A stretch of 64,000 nt of DNA from Pseudoflavonifractor sp050943825 (lineage in GTDB: Bacteria; Bacillota; Clostridia; Oscillospirales; Oscillospiraceae). This document shows positions 43,623 through 51,800 of this stretch, one piece after another. Location of the stretch: positions 186,001-250,000 of the forward strand of contig NZ_JBMNPX010000004.1 in assembly GCF_050943825.1 (NCBI RefSeq), in the 5' to 3' direction. The position numbers were made by a program, and so were the translations under genes. The number at the start of each line of letters is the position of its first letter. Within the stretch, counting starts at the first letter, position 1. Under the pieces are notes generated by a model. That model saw only the letters and a program-made list of their open reading frames with translations, made no database searches and was not told the DNA's origin.

Positions 43623-44865
43623 AAACCGTTCCGGCGGACAGCAGCGCCCCCAGCAGGCCCCTCAGGCCAAGCTGGAAGCGTCACTTCAGTCCCAGGAGCC
43701 GGAAAAGACGACGCCTGAGACGGCTGCCGCCCCTGTCAGTCAGCCGGAGCCCGCGCCGGAGAAACAGCCCGGCGCGCCCGCGGCCCATGATGCGGATCCT
43801 GTTCAGGCCCCGGCGGCCACCCAGCCCGCCACCCGGCCTGAGGCCGGAGAAAAGCAGACAGCGAAAACGTCTGCCGGTTCTCCGGCTCTGTCTCACCCCC
43901 TCACCCTGGCCTCCGCCCCCCATCTCACCACCCGTGACACCACCCGCACCCTGATGCTGGACGTGCTCATCGCTCTGATGCCCGCCCTGCTCTTCTCCGG
44001 GTGTTATTTCTTCGGCCCCCGGGCCTTTCTTGTCACCCTGGTATCGGTGGCAGGCTGCGTGGGCTTTGAGTCCCTGTTCTGCCTCATCACCCGCCGGAGA
44101 CAGACCGTGGGTGACCTGTCCGCCGTGGTCACCGGCGTACTGCTGGCCTTCACCCTGCCGGCCAACGTGCCCTACTGGGCCGTTCTCATGGGGGACTTTT
44201 TCGCCATCGTGGTGGTCAAACAGCTCTTCGGCGGTCTGGGAAAGAACTTCCTCAACCCGGCGCTGGCGGGACGTGCCTTCCTGTTCTCCTTCCCCGCCGT
44301 GATGAGCGCCTTCCCCGCTGTCCGCAGCTGGGAGGGCTTTGCCATCGACGCCCAGAGCGCCGCCACGCCTATGGCCAGCCTTCACGCCGGAAGCCTGCCC
44401 TCCGTCTCCCTGTTGGAGATGTTCACCGGCGTCCGGTCGGGAGCCTTGGGTGAGGTGTCCGCCGCCCTGCTGCTGCTGGGCGGGCTGTATCTTCTGGCCC
44501 GTCGGGTCATCCGGCTGCGGATTCCCCTGTCCTTCCTGGGCACGGTGGCGGTGCTGTCCTGGTGCTTCCCCCAGGGCGGCAACTCCTCCCTGGACTGGAC
44601 CCTCTACTCCCTCATGGGCGGCGGACTGCTGCTGGCCGCTCTGTTTATGGCCACCGATTTCACCACCTCCCCGGTTACCTTCTGGGGCCAGGTGGTCTAC
44701 GGCGTGGGCTGCGGCGCCCTCACTGTATTCCTGCGCACCTTCGGCTCCTACCCCGAAGGGGTGGGCTTTGCCGTCCTGGTGATGAATCTGCTCGCCTGGC
44801 CCATTGACCGGGCTGCCCTGACCCTTCGGAGCGTCTTTCGCCGCAGAAAGGAGGCCCGGGCATGA
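43609..44865 (+). CDS. rnfD: RnfD-like membrane subunit with long N-terminal extension
   Basis: The start is the ATG at 43609 (418 residues), overlapping the rnfC end by 14 bases, with GGGAGG upstream. The first 95 or so residues are rich in Pro, Glu, Ala and Gln and look disordered; RnfD proteins usually begin near what is residue 95 here (ALSHPLTLASAPHL). About nine membrane segments follow. A candidate covalent-FMN site is DAQSAATPM, with Thr253 at the position of the flavinylated threonine. RnfD carries electrons within the membrane to RnfG. Confidence 0.85.
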   Translation: MKKRKNRSGGQQRPQQAPQAKLEASLQSQEPEKTTPETAAAPVSQPEPAPEKQPGAPAAHDADPVQAPAATQPATRPEAGEKQTAKTSAGSPALSHPLTLASAPHLTTRDTTRTLMLDVLIALMPALLFSGCYFFGPRAFLVTLVSVAGCVGFESLFCLITRRRQTVGDLSAVVTGVLLAFTLPANVPYWAVLMGDFFAIVVVKQLFGGLGKNFLNPALAGRAFLFSFPAVMSAFPAVRSWEGFAIDAQSAATPMASLHAGSLPSVSLLEMFTGVRSGALGEVSAALLLLGGLYLLARRVIRLRIPLSFLGTVAVLSWCFPQGGNSSLDWTLYSLMGGGLLLAALFMATDFTTSPVTFWGQVVYGVGCGALTVFLRTFGSYPEGVGFAVLVMNLLAWPIDRAALTLRSVFRRRKEARA

Positions 44866-45452
44866 TGGAATCCAAATTCCGCAACCCGGCCCGGCGCCGC
44901 TCGGCGCTGGTGCTGGCAGGCACAGTCCTGTTTGCCCTGCTGCTGGTGCTTGTGGTACGGGCCGCCACCGCCGGAACCATTCTCGGAAGAACAGAGGAGG
45001 CCAAGCAGGCCGTGATGCAGTCGGTAGCGCCGTCGGATACCACCCACTTCTCCCAGCTGCCCTATGACCCGGCCATGGCGGACGACATGTACGCCGCCTG
45101 GCAGGGTGAGGCTCTGGCGGGCTACTGCGTGGAGGTAACCGCCGACGGGTTCGGCGGCCCCATGAAGCTGATGGTGGGGGTCAGCGCCCAGGGTTCGGTC
45201 ACCGGCGTGGCCATTCTCTCCCACAGTGAGACCCCCGGTATGGGGGACGGCGTGGAGGACGCCTCCTTCCTGGAGTCCTTCCTGGACCGGTCGGGCACTG
45301 TCCGCATCGGCTCCGGCTCCAACGCCGTAGAGGCGGTCTCGGGCGCCACCGAGAGCAGCCAGGCGGTAGCCCAGGGGGTCAACCAAGCCCTGGCGGCGGT
45401 GGCCGCATACAGCGCAGAAGGAGGTGCGGTCAGTGAAGAAGGAGAAAACTGA
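44862..45452 (+). CDS. rnfG: RnfG-like subunit with FMN attachment motif
   Basis: This 196-residue protein has one N-terminal membrane helix (ALVLAGTVLFALLLVLVVRA, residues 15-34) and an extracytoplasmic FMN_bind domain. The attachment motif is SGATESS (Ser160-Ser166), with Thr163 the expected flavin carrier. It overlaps the rnfD stop by four bases. This is the subunit that would present electrons outside the membrane, for example to other flavinylated proteins. Confidence 0.92.
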   Translation: MMESKFRNPARRRSALVLAGTVLFALLLVLVVRAATAGTILGRTEEAKQAVMQSVAPSDTTHFSQLPYDPAMADDMYAAWQGEALAGYCVEVTADGFGGPMKLMVGVSAQGSVTGVAILSHSETPGMGDGVEDASFLESFLDRSGTVRIGSGSNAVEAVSGATESSQAVAQGVNQALAAVAAYSAEGGAVSEEGEN

Positions 45453-46155
45453 GGGCTGGACTGCGTTTCGGCAGCAGGCCCCTGAGCGGCTCCGCGCCTT
45501 TGGCCCCGCCGCCATCCGGTGGCTGCGGGACAGCTTCTCCATGGAGCCCGGCAAGGTAATCAGTCTGTTCCGCCGTGGACTGGCCCTGCGCAATCCCGCC
45601 GTGGTGCTGCTCCTGCTGGTGGCGGCGGTGCTGCCCTGCTCCGCCACTCTCCCCGGCGGGCTGGGCACGGGCCTTGCCATGACGGCGGTGCTGGTGTGCA
45701 CCAATCTGGCCGGCGCCATCCTCCGGCCCCTCGCCTCCCCCGCCCTGCGCATCCCCTGTTACCTGATTGCGGCGGCCGCTATTCTCACCGCTGTTGGTCT
45801 GGTTCTTCAGGCCTGTTTCCCCGGTCTGACCGGCTGCGCGCCCCTGTTCCTCCTGCCCGCCGCCGTCAATGCCGCCCTGCTGGCCCGGCGTGGTGCCTTC
45901 TCCCGCCGGTTCACCCCCGGCTATGCCGCTGTGGACGGCCTGGCCGCTGGTGTCGGCTTTACCATCGCCCTGTCCGTGCTCAGCGCCCTGCGGGAGCTGC
46001 TGGGCAAGGGTACCCTGTGGGGTGCCGCCCTGCCGGGCGAGCTGCCCCCCGTCCTGCTGGCGGCCGCCCCCTGCGGCGGCTTCTTGCTGATGGCCTGTCT
46101 GGCCGCACTGGTCCGCTGGGTCTCCGCCCGGCTTGAGAGGAGGGAGAAGCCGTGA
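45433..46155 (+). CDS. rnfE: RnfE-like membrane subunit, divergent
   Basis: The likely start is the GTG at 45433, nine bases after GAAGGAGG (240 residues); a GTG at 45424 is the alternative. Six membrane helices are predicted. GTGLAMTAVLVCTNLAGAIL and DGLAAGVGFTIALSVLSALR (then ELLGKG) align with RnfE. The usual GLCP cysteine in helix 1 is absent (a cysteine lies five residues later, LPCSAT), and the NCxILG segment reads VNAALLA. It overlaps rnfG by 20 bases. Confidence 0.85.
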   Translation: MKKEKTEGWTAFRQQAPERLRAFGPAAIRWLRDSFSMEPGKVISLFRRGLALRNPAVVLLLLVAAVLPCSATLPGGLGTGLAMTAVLVCTNLAGAILRPLASPALRIPCYLIAAAAILTAVGLVLQACFPGLTGCAPLFLLPAAVNAALLARRGAFSRRFTPGYAAVDGLAAGVGFTIALSVLSALRELLGKGTLWGAALPGELPPVLLAAAPCGGFLLMACLAALVRWVSARLERREKP

Positions 46156-46733
46156 GCATCATCGCACTGTTTGCCCTGTCCCTGGCCGCCCTTGTGGCGG
46201 AGCAGTTCGGCGTGGCTCGGCGGCTGAATCTGCCCGCCCCCCTGGACGGCGGATACCGCTCCGCTCTGGTCATGGGCCTGACCGTCACCCTGGGGCTGAC
46301 CGTTTCCATGCTCCTGTGCTGGATTGTATACGCCTTTCTTCTCTCTCCCTTCGGAGCGGAGTACCTGGAGGAGGCCTTCTTCCTGCTGCTCACCGCCGGT
46401 CTGGCCTGGCTGGCCAACCATCTTATGACCAAATTTCTGCCGGGAAAGGCGGAACATCTGCGTCAGAGCCTGCCCATGGCGGCGATCAACTGCGCTGTGT
46501 TGGGCGGCGCCATGCTGGTCTCCCGCTCGGAGGTGGGACTGGCATTGGCCCTCCGCGGCGGACTGCTCTCCGGTATTGGCTTTACCGTGGCCGCTCTGGT
46601 GTTTGTGTCCGTGTGGGAGCGCGTCTCCTACGCCAGAGTGCCCAAGTCCTTCTCCGGCTTCCCCATTGCCATGGCGGCGGCCGGACTGGTGGTCCTCACC
46701 CTGCTGGGCTTCACCGGCTTTCAGCTTTGGTAA
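46152..46733 (+). CDS. rnfA: RnfA-like membrane subunit, divergent
   Basis: This 193-residue protein has six membrane helices. INCAVLGGAML (Cys114) matches the conserved RnfA motif, and the C-terminal VPKSFSGFPIAMAAAGL is RnfA-like. The first helix lacks the FLGLCPFLG motif and instead reads LAALVAEQFGVARRLNLPA, so one intramembrane iron ligand is missing. It overlaps rnfE by four bases and is the last gene; no rnfB follows before the terminator. Confidence 0.85.
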   Translation: MSIIALFALSLAALVAEQFGVARRLNLPAPLDGGYRSALVMGLTVTLGLTVSMLLCWIVYAFLLSPFGAEYLEEAFFLLLTAGLAWLANHLMTKFLPGKAEHLRQSLPMAAINCAVLGGAMLVSRSEVGLALALRGGLLSGIGFTVAALVFVSVWERVSYARVPKSFSGFPIAMAAAGLVVLTLLGFTGFQLW

Positions 46734-46748
46734 CTGCTTTCATCCATA

Positions 46749-46790
46749 AAAAATTCCCGGCGGCATCAGGCCGCCGGGAATTTTTCTTTT
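46749..46790. terminator. Terminator of the Rnf-like operon
   Basis: AAAAATTCCCGGCGGC (46749-46764) pairs with 46770-46785 over ATCAG, followed by CTTTT. It serves the Rnf-like operon and the converging DUF1540 gene. Confidence 0.92.
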
Positions 46791-46796
46791 ACTGAC

Positions 46797-46979
46797 TCAG
46801 TGCTTGCAGCAGGTGCCGTGGTCGCCCAGCTTGAAGGAAGCGCACTCGGTGGCGGCGCAGTCGGCCACGTTGGCGGCGGTGCAGCCCACCTTGATCTCGT
46901 TCAGGGTGCAGGCGCACTGCTGGCTGTTGTGATAGGCGCAGCTGGACACGGAGCATTTGATACTGGGATTGGAATTCAT
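46797..46979 (-). CDS. DUF1540 domain protein
   Basis: The start is the ATG at 46977-46979, behind AAGGAGG, giving 60 residues. The protein has eight or more cysteines: CSVSSCAYHNSQQCAC in the first half, and CTAANVADCAATECASF in the second, ending CCKH. This spacing is that of DUF1540, thought to bind a metal such as zinc. No function is established. It is not a ferredoxin, because the Cys-x2-Cys-x2-Cys pattern is absent. Confidence 0.88.
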   Translation of the reverse strand: MNSNPSIKCSVSSCAYHNSQQCACTLNEIKVGCTAANVADCAATECASFKLGDHGTCCKH

Positions 46980-47064
46980 AGCGTAATCCTCCTTGAGAGA
47001 GAGAATGGATGGCCGGAACACCCGGCTGCCTTTAGTATCTTCTCTCCCGGGGAAAATATGCGCG

Positions 47065-47913
47065 TTATTCCTCCGTCTTTTTCTCTCCGCTCTCCTTCAC
47101 CAGCCGGGGGATGAACCGCCGGGCAAACCGTCCCTTGCCCCGGCTTTTTACATAGAAAAAGCCGATAATAGAGAACACGACCGCGCCGATAAAGTTGACG
47201 AACAGGTCCTTCATGGTGTCGTTGAGGCCGATGTCCAGATAGCCGCCCAGACCCAGAGAGCGCTGGGTACCGTCCGCTGTGACCACAATCACGTCGGTGA
47301 TACCCTTGATGTGCTGGGGAACATTGCCCCCTGTGGGGTCCAGCATGACGGTCCCGATGGCGTTTACCACCGTGTCCTTCTGCATATCCAGATGGAAAAA
47401 GCTGTCCATGGCCCACTCAAAAAACTCCCAGAGCACACCCACCGTCATGGAGAAACAGAAGGCCACCACGGCCAGATAGACCGGAGACAGCGAGAAGGTA
47501 AAGCGGTCGCTGCGGTTGAGGATATCCACCAGTGAGAATCCGATAGCCGCACAGAGAAAGCCGTTGAGTGTGTGGAGCATGGTGTCCCAGCAGGGATATT
47601 GGATGTAATATGCCCGTATCTCGCCCAAAATCTCCGCGGCAAAGATAAACAGGAGGATAATGACCTCCAGCGTGTCGGGCACGTCGATTTTTATGGTCCG
47701 CTCAATAAAGCTGGGAATCATGAACAGAACCAGTGTGAGCACACACAGGAACACGTTTTCAAAGTTCCCGTTGAAGAACTGGGCCACCATCATCAGGACC
47801 ACCAGAGCCCGCAGCACAATGTATACTGCCGCCAGGGCCCGGTTCTCCTGAATCTGCTCCCGCAGGGTCTTGTGGTACTTTCCGGCCTCATCGGTTCGCT
47901 TTTTTCTTCTCAT
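47065..47913 (-). CDS. DUF2238-like integral membrane protein
   Basis: This 282-residue protein has about seven membrane helices, with WDTMLHTLNGFLCAAIGFSL (near residue 127) and GVLWEFFEWAMDSFF (near 177). Both carry conserved acidic and histidine residues typical of the DUF2238/YjdF-type membrane family. The C-terminus is basic. Its start overlaps the carbonic anhydrase stop by four bases, so the two are co-transcribed. Function unknown; a cation or redox-linked membrane role is only speculation. Confidence 0.75.
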   Translation of the reverse strand: MRRKKRTDEAGKYHKTLREQIQENRALAAVYIVLRALVVLMMVAQFFNGNFENVFLCVLTLVLFMIPSFIERTIKIDVPDTLEVIILLFIFAAEILGEIRAYYIQYPCWDTMLHTLNGFLCAAIGFSLVDILNRSDRFTFSLSPVYLAVVAFCFSMTVGVLWEFFEWAMDSFFHLDMQKDTVVNAIGTVMLDPTGGNVPQHIKGITDVIVVTADGTQRSLGLGGYLDIGLNDTMKDLFVNFIGAVVFSIIGFFYVKSRGKGRFARRFIPRLVKESGEKKTEE

Positions 47914-48434
47914 GCTTGGCTCCTTTTTTCCACTTGCGGCAGCTGTGCCGCCAGGCGGAGATACTCCGCCGCATTGTCTCGCAGCTTATGCCGTTCCTCC
48001 GGCGTCAGGGTCCGCTTCACCCGGCCGGGGACGCCCACCACCAGGCTGCCCGGCGGAATGATAGCCCCACCGGCCACCACTGCGCCCGCCGCCACCATGG
48101 ACTCCGCCCCGATGACACAGCCCTTCAGCACCACAGCCCCCATGCCGATGACGCAGCCATCCTCTACCCGGCAGCTGTGGAGCACGGCGCTGTGGCCCAC
48201 CGACACCTGGTTCCCCAGCTCCGTGGGCACGCCGTGGTCCCCGTGGATGACCGCGTTGTCCTGGATGTTGGTGTCCCGGCCGATGCGGATGGGACTCACG
48301 TCTCCCCGCACCACCGCGCCGTACCACAGGCTGACCCCTGCCTCAGCGGTCACGTCGCCCACCGCGGAGGCGTTCTCCGCCATGCGCACCGTGGGGTCCA
48401 GCCGGGGTTCTTTTCCTTCCCACCCGACAATCAT
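47910..48434 (-). CDS. Gamma carbonic anhydrase family protein
   Basis: This 174-residue protein is a left-handed beta-helix of hexapeptide repeats. RGDVSPIRIGRDTNIQDNAV (residues 44-63) and IHGDHGVPTELGNQVSVGHS (64-83) are signature blocks. Zinc-ligand histidines are H65, H82 and H87 in IHGD, SVGHSAVLHS. It forms trimers and may hydrate CO2, although several members have no proven activity. It is co-transcribed with the membrane protein downstream. Confidence 0.92.
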   Translation of the reverse strand: MIVGWEGKEPRLDPTVRMAENASAVGDVTAEAGVSLWYGAVVRGDVSPIRIGRDTNIQDNAVIHGDHGVPTELGNQVSVGHSAVLHSCRVEDGCVIGMGAVVLKGCVIGAESMVAAGAVVAGGAIIPPGSLVVGVPGRVKRTLTPEERHKLRDNAAEYLRLAAQLPQVEKRSQA

Positions 48435-48563
48435 GTCATCATCTCCCGAAATGATTGCTTAAAGTATTATTATATGTGACAACGGCCCGGCGCGCAAGGG
48501 GATTCTCTTTCTGTGCTTCTCCTTCCGCTGTCCCGCATACAATATGGGTGGAGGTGAACCGGT

Positions 48564-48776
48564 TTGGATTTGAAGCACAACAAAATCACCGTGGGTGAGC
48601 TGCTGGACAATCCCAAGTCCCGGGCGGTGTTCCAGCGCCGCTTTCCCATGGTGATGAAGCATCCCCTGCTGGGGGCCTCCAGGACTGTCACCCTGGAGCA
48701 GCTCATCTCGTTTGCAGGGGCGTACATCCCCAAGCAGGTGATTCGTGACACCCTTCAGGAGCTCCAGCGGCTCTGA
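48564..48776 (+). CDS. Small conserved-type protein, TTG start
   Basis: This 70-residue protein begins at a TTG six bases after GGAGGTGA; no ATG or GTG fits. The sequence ITVGELLDNPKSRAVFQRRF, then MVMKHPLLGASRTVTLEQLI, recalls a small helical domain that in clostridia is attached to the C-terminus of some esterases and xylosidases. Here it stands alone and could be a remnant or a free domain. No function is assigned. Confidence 0.6.
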   Translation: MDLKHNKITVGELLDNPKSRAVFQRRFPMVMKHPLLGASRTVTLEQLISFAGAYIPKQVIRDTLQELQRL

Positions 48777-48795
48777 GTTCCCCGGCGGAATAGAG

Positions 48796-48840
48796 ACGGG
48801 AGAGGCTTCTCTGTACAGAGAAGCCTCTCCCGTTTCATTT
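48796..48840. terminator. Terminator between converging genes
   Basis: ACGGGAGAGGCTTCTCTG (48796-48813) pairs perfectly with 48816-48833 and is followed by TTCATTT. It lies ten bases before the surface-protein stop on the opposite strand. Confidence 0.88.
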
Positions 48841-48850
48841 AAAAGCGGAA

Positions 48851-51800
48851 TCAGAAGCTGACGTTTTCCACAAAGCGGGCCAGAATGGCGGCCACCTCCG
48901 CACGGGTGGCGGTGCCCTGGGGATTAAGCGCGCCTGCACCGGTGCCGGTGATCAGGCCGTTCTCCACAGCCCAGGCCATGGCCTGCACGCTCCAGTCGCT
49001 GACCGCAGCGCTGTCAGCGTAGCTGTCCAGCCCGGCTTCCGCCGTGGGGCTGCCGGCGTAGCGCCACAGCATGGTGACCAGCTGCTCACGGGAGACGGTG
49101 CTGTCCAGGTTGGTGCCGTCGGACACGCCGTTCTCCACCGCCCACTGGGCACCCTGCTCATACCAGGTGCTGCCGCCGGTGGTGTCCTGGCCGTCATAGC
49201 GGGCCAGAACGGTGAGGATCATGGCGCGGGTCATGTCCCCGGCAGGGTCAAAGGTGTTCTCGCCGGTGCCGTTGAACAGCTCGCGGCTGGCGGCAAAGGC
49301 GATGGCGTCGGCGCCCCAGTAGCCCGCGGGCACGTCGGCAAAGGTCTTGGTGTTGTCCACAATCTTCACGGTGTCGCCGTCAGACAGGGCCACGGCCACG
49401 CCGTTCTCGGTGGTGATGCTGTTCTTGATGACGGTCTCGGTGCCGTCCGCCTTCACCAGCACCGCCACGGTGCCGGCTGTCACATTCTCCACCGGGATTT
49501 CCACCTTGGCGGTGGTGCCCTCGGGCAGGTCCACGGTGACGGTGGGGGCGTTCTCGCTGTCGGCGGCGGCGGTCAGGCCGGGCATGGGCAGGGCCACGGT
49601 CTCGTCCTGCTCAGCGGCGGCACTCACCACGTCGGCGGGCAGCTCCACCTGTGCCTCCACCTGGCCGTCCTTGCTGGTGTTCACCACGGAGGAGGCGCCG
49701 TTGGGGGCCTTGGTGGTCTCGGTCTTGGAGCCGTCCGGCTTGGTGACCGTGGTGGTGACGGAGCCGTCGGGATTGGTGGTGGTCTCCGTCTTGCTGCCGG
49801 AGGAGGAGCCGCCGCCGGAGGGCACCTGAGCCTCTTCCGGCTTCAGTTCATAGACCGCCACGGTGCCGGACACCTCGCAGGCGGTCAGCAGCAGGGCCTC
49901 ACCAGTGGGGCTGCTGGCGGCGGGCACAAAAGCAAAGCCCTCGGGGGCCACGTCGCCGCCGGTGACCCACTTGTCCAGCTCGCCGTCCTTATACTGCTCG
50001 GATCCGTGGACGGTGGAGGAGAAGTCGCGGGAGTTGATGTAGTTGACGTAGGAGACGTTGGCGGGGTCGGTCACGTCGTAGACCATCACGCCGCCGGTGC
50101 GCTCCAGGGCCACAAAGGCGTAGATTCTGCCGTCCACAGTGCCCACGGTGACGCTCTCGGCCTCGGGGCCCTTTTTGCCGGAGCGGTCGTCCACCACGGC
50201 GTTGTCGTTGGAGGCGTTGAAGTAGTCGGGGAAGTACTTGGAGGTGAGGGACTCGAAGTCGTCGCCGCTGGTGAAGACCTCCTCAATGCCGGTGTCGGTC
50301 ACCTCATAGAGGGTGAAGGAGCGGCCGCCGAAGAGGTAGTCCTTTTCGGCGTTCAGGCCGTCATAGTCCTCGGTGAGGAAGAAGACCACCTTGCCGGTGA
50401 GTCCGGAATTCTCCGCGGTGATGGCACCGGTGGGAGAGGTATCCTTGCCATCCTTGAAGTTACGCTCGTCCTCGTTGAGGTAGTCGCCCCACTCACGGCT
50501 GTCGCCCTCATTGGCGGTGAGCAGGTAGGTCTTGCCGTTGCGCTCAAAGGCGGCGATGCCGTCGGGCATGCGGATGCCCAGCAGGCTCTCGTAGGTCTTT
50601 GGGTTGTAGGCCTCGTCCTTCTTGTCGATGTCCACGGGGGTGGTGCTGTAATCCTCAAGTCCGGCGGAGTAGATGCCGGTGAAGGTCTTGGAGGCGATGT
50701 CCAGCACGGCGATGGCGTTGTTCTCCTGGAGGGTCACATAAGCCTTGCCGCCGGACACGGCGATGTACTCGGGCTCCAGGTCCACGGAGGGAGCGGTGTC
50801 CTTCTTCAGGACAATGCCCTCGGAGACCAGAGCGTCCCGCTGCTCGTCAAAGGCGGTGAAGTCCACCACAGTAGCGGTGCCTTCGGTCACGTCCACCACG
50901 CTGACGGAGCCCTTGGGGTCGGTGACTCCCTCGCCGTAGCCCTCACGGGGCTCGCCCTCGTCGGCGGTGAGGACGGTGTTGTTGTCGGCGAAGGTGACCA
51001 TATCGGGCTGCACGCCCACGGTGACCAGCTTCTGGAAGGTCAGGGAGCCGTCGGCATTGCAGGTGAACAGGGCCACGCGGCCGGCATCGGCATAGCCCTC
51101 TGCCTGGAGGGCGGTGGCCAGGGTGGTTCCGTCGGGAGAGACGGCCACGGAGGTCATGTCGCCGTAGGAGAAGGAATCGTCCGCAGCCTCCACGGCGGCC
51201 TTCACGTCAAAGCTGGTGCCGGTGAGGGCAGTCACCACGCCGGTGTCCTCCAGCTCACCCATGGGGATAACGGCCAGCAGGCCGCTCTTGCCGTTGACGG
51301 CGTAGGCATAGCCGTTGACGCTGTTGTAGGCCACAATCTCCATGACGCCGCCGTCCACGTCGAACTGCCCGGCGCTGTAACCGGCGATCTTGGTCACGTC
51401 CAGGTCGGCGGAGCCGTTCTCCACGCCCTCAGTCTGGGCCTCCTCCACGTTCACCCAGATGGGGTTGGCGTAGAAGCAGAGGCTGGCGTAGTTGGAGTCG
51501 TTGATGCTGTCAAAGCGGGTGTGGTTGTCGCTGACGCCGGAGTAGTCGGCGTCAGACAGGGGGTCGCCGTTCTCGTCCACCTTGGACACGGTGGTGCCGC
51601 GCAGGCGGAAGTACAGGTCGCTGTCCGCCTCCATGGGGAAGGTGAGGGTGTAGTAGCCGTCCTCACCCAGAGCCTGGGCCAGCTCCTCCTTGCTGAAGGT
51701 CTTGACGATCTTGGCGTCGGTGTTGTCGGTGCTGCTGTACCGGGTCTCATCCACCTTGCCGGTCACATGGCCCATGATCAGGTCCACGTGGTCCAGCTCG

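Noticed and set aside
46797..46979. Cys-rich small protein as a possible missing RnfB or ferredoxin
   Set aside because: It is on the opposite strand, has DUF1540 spacing, and lacks Cys-x2-Cys-x2-Cys cluster motifs.
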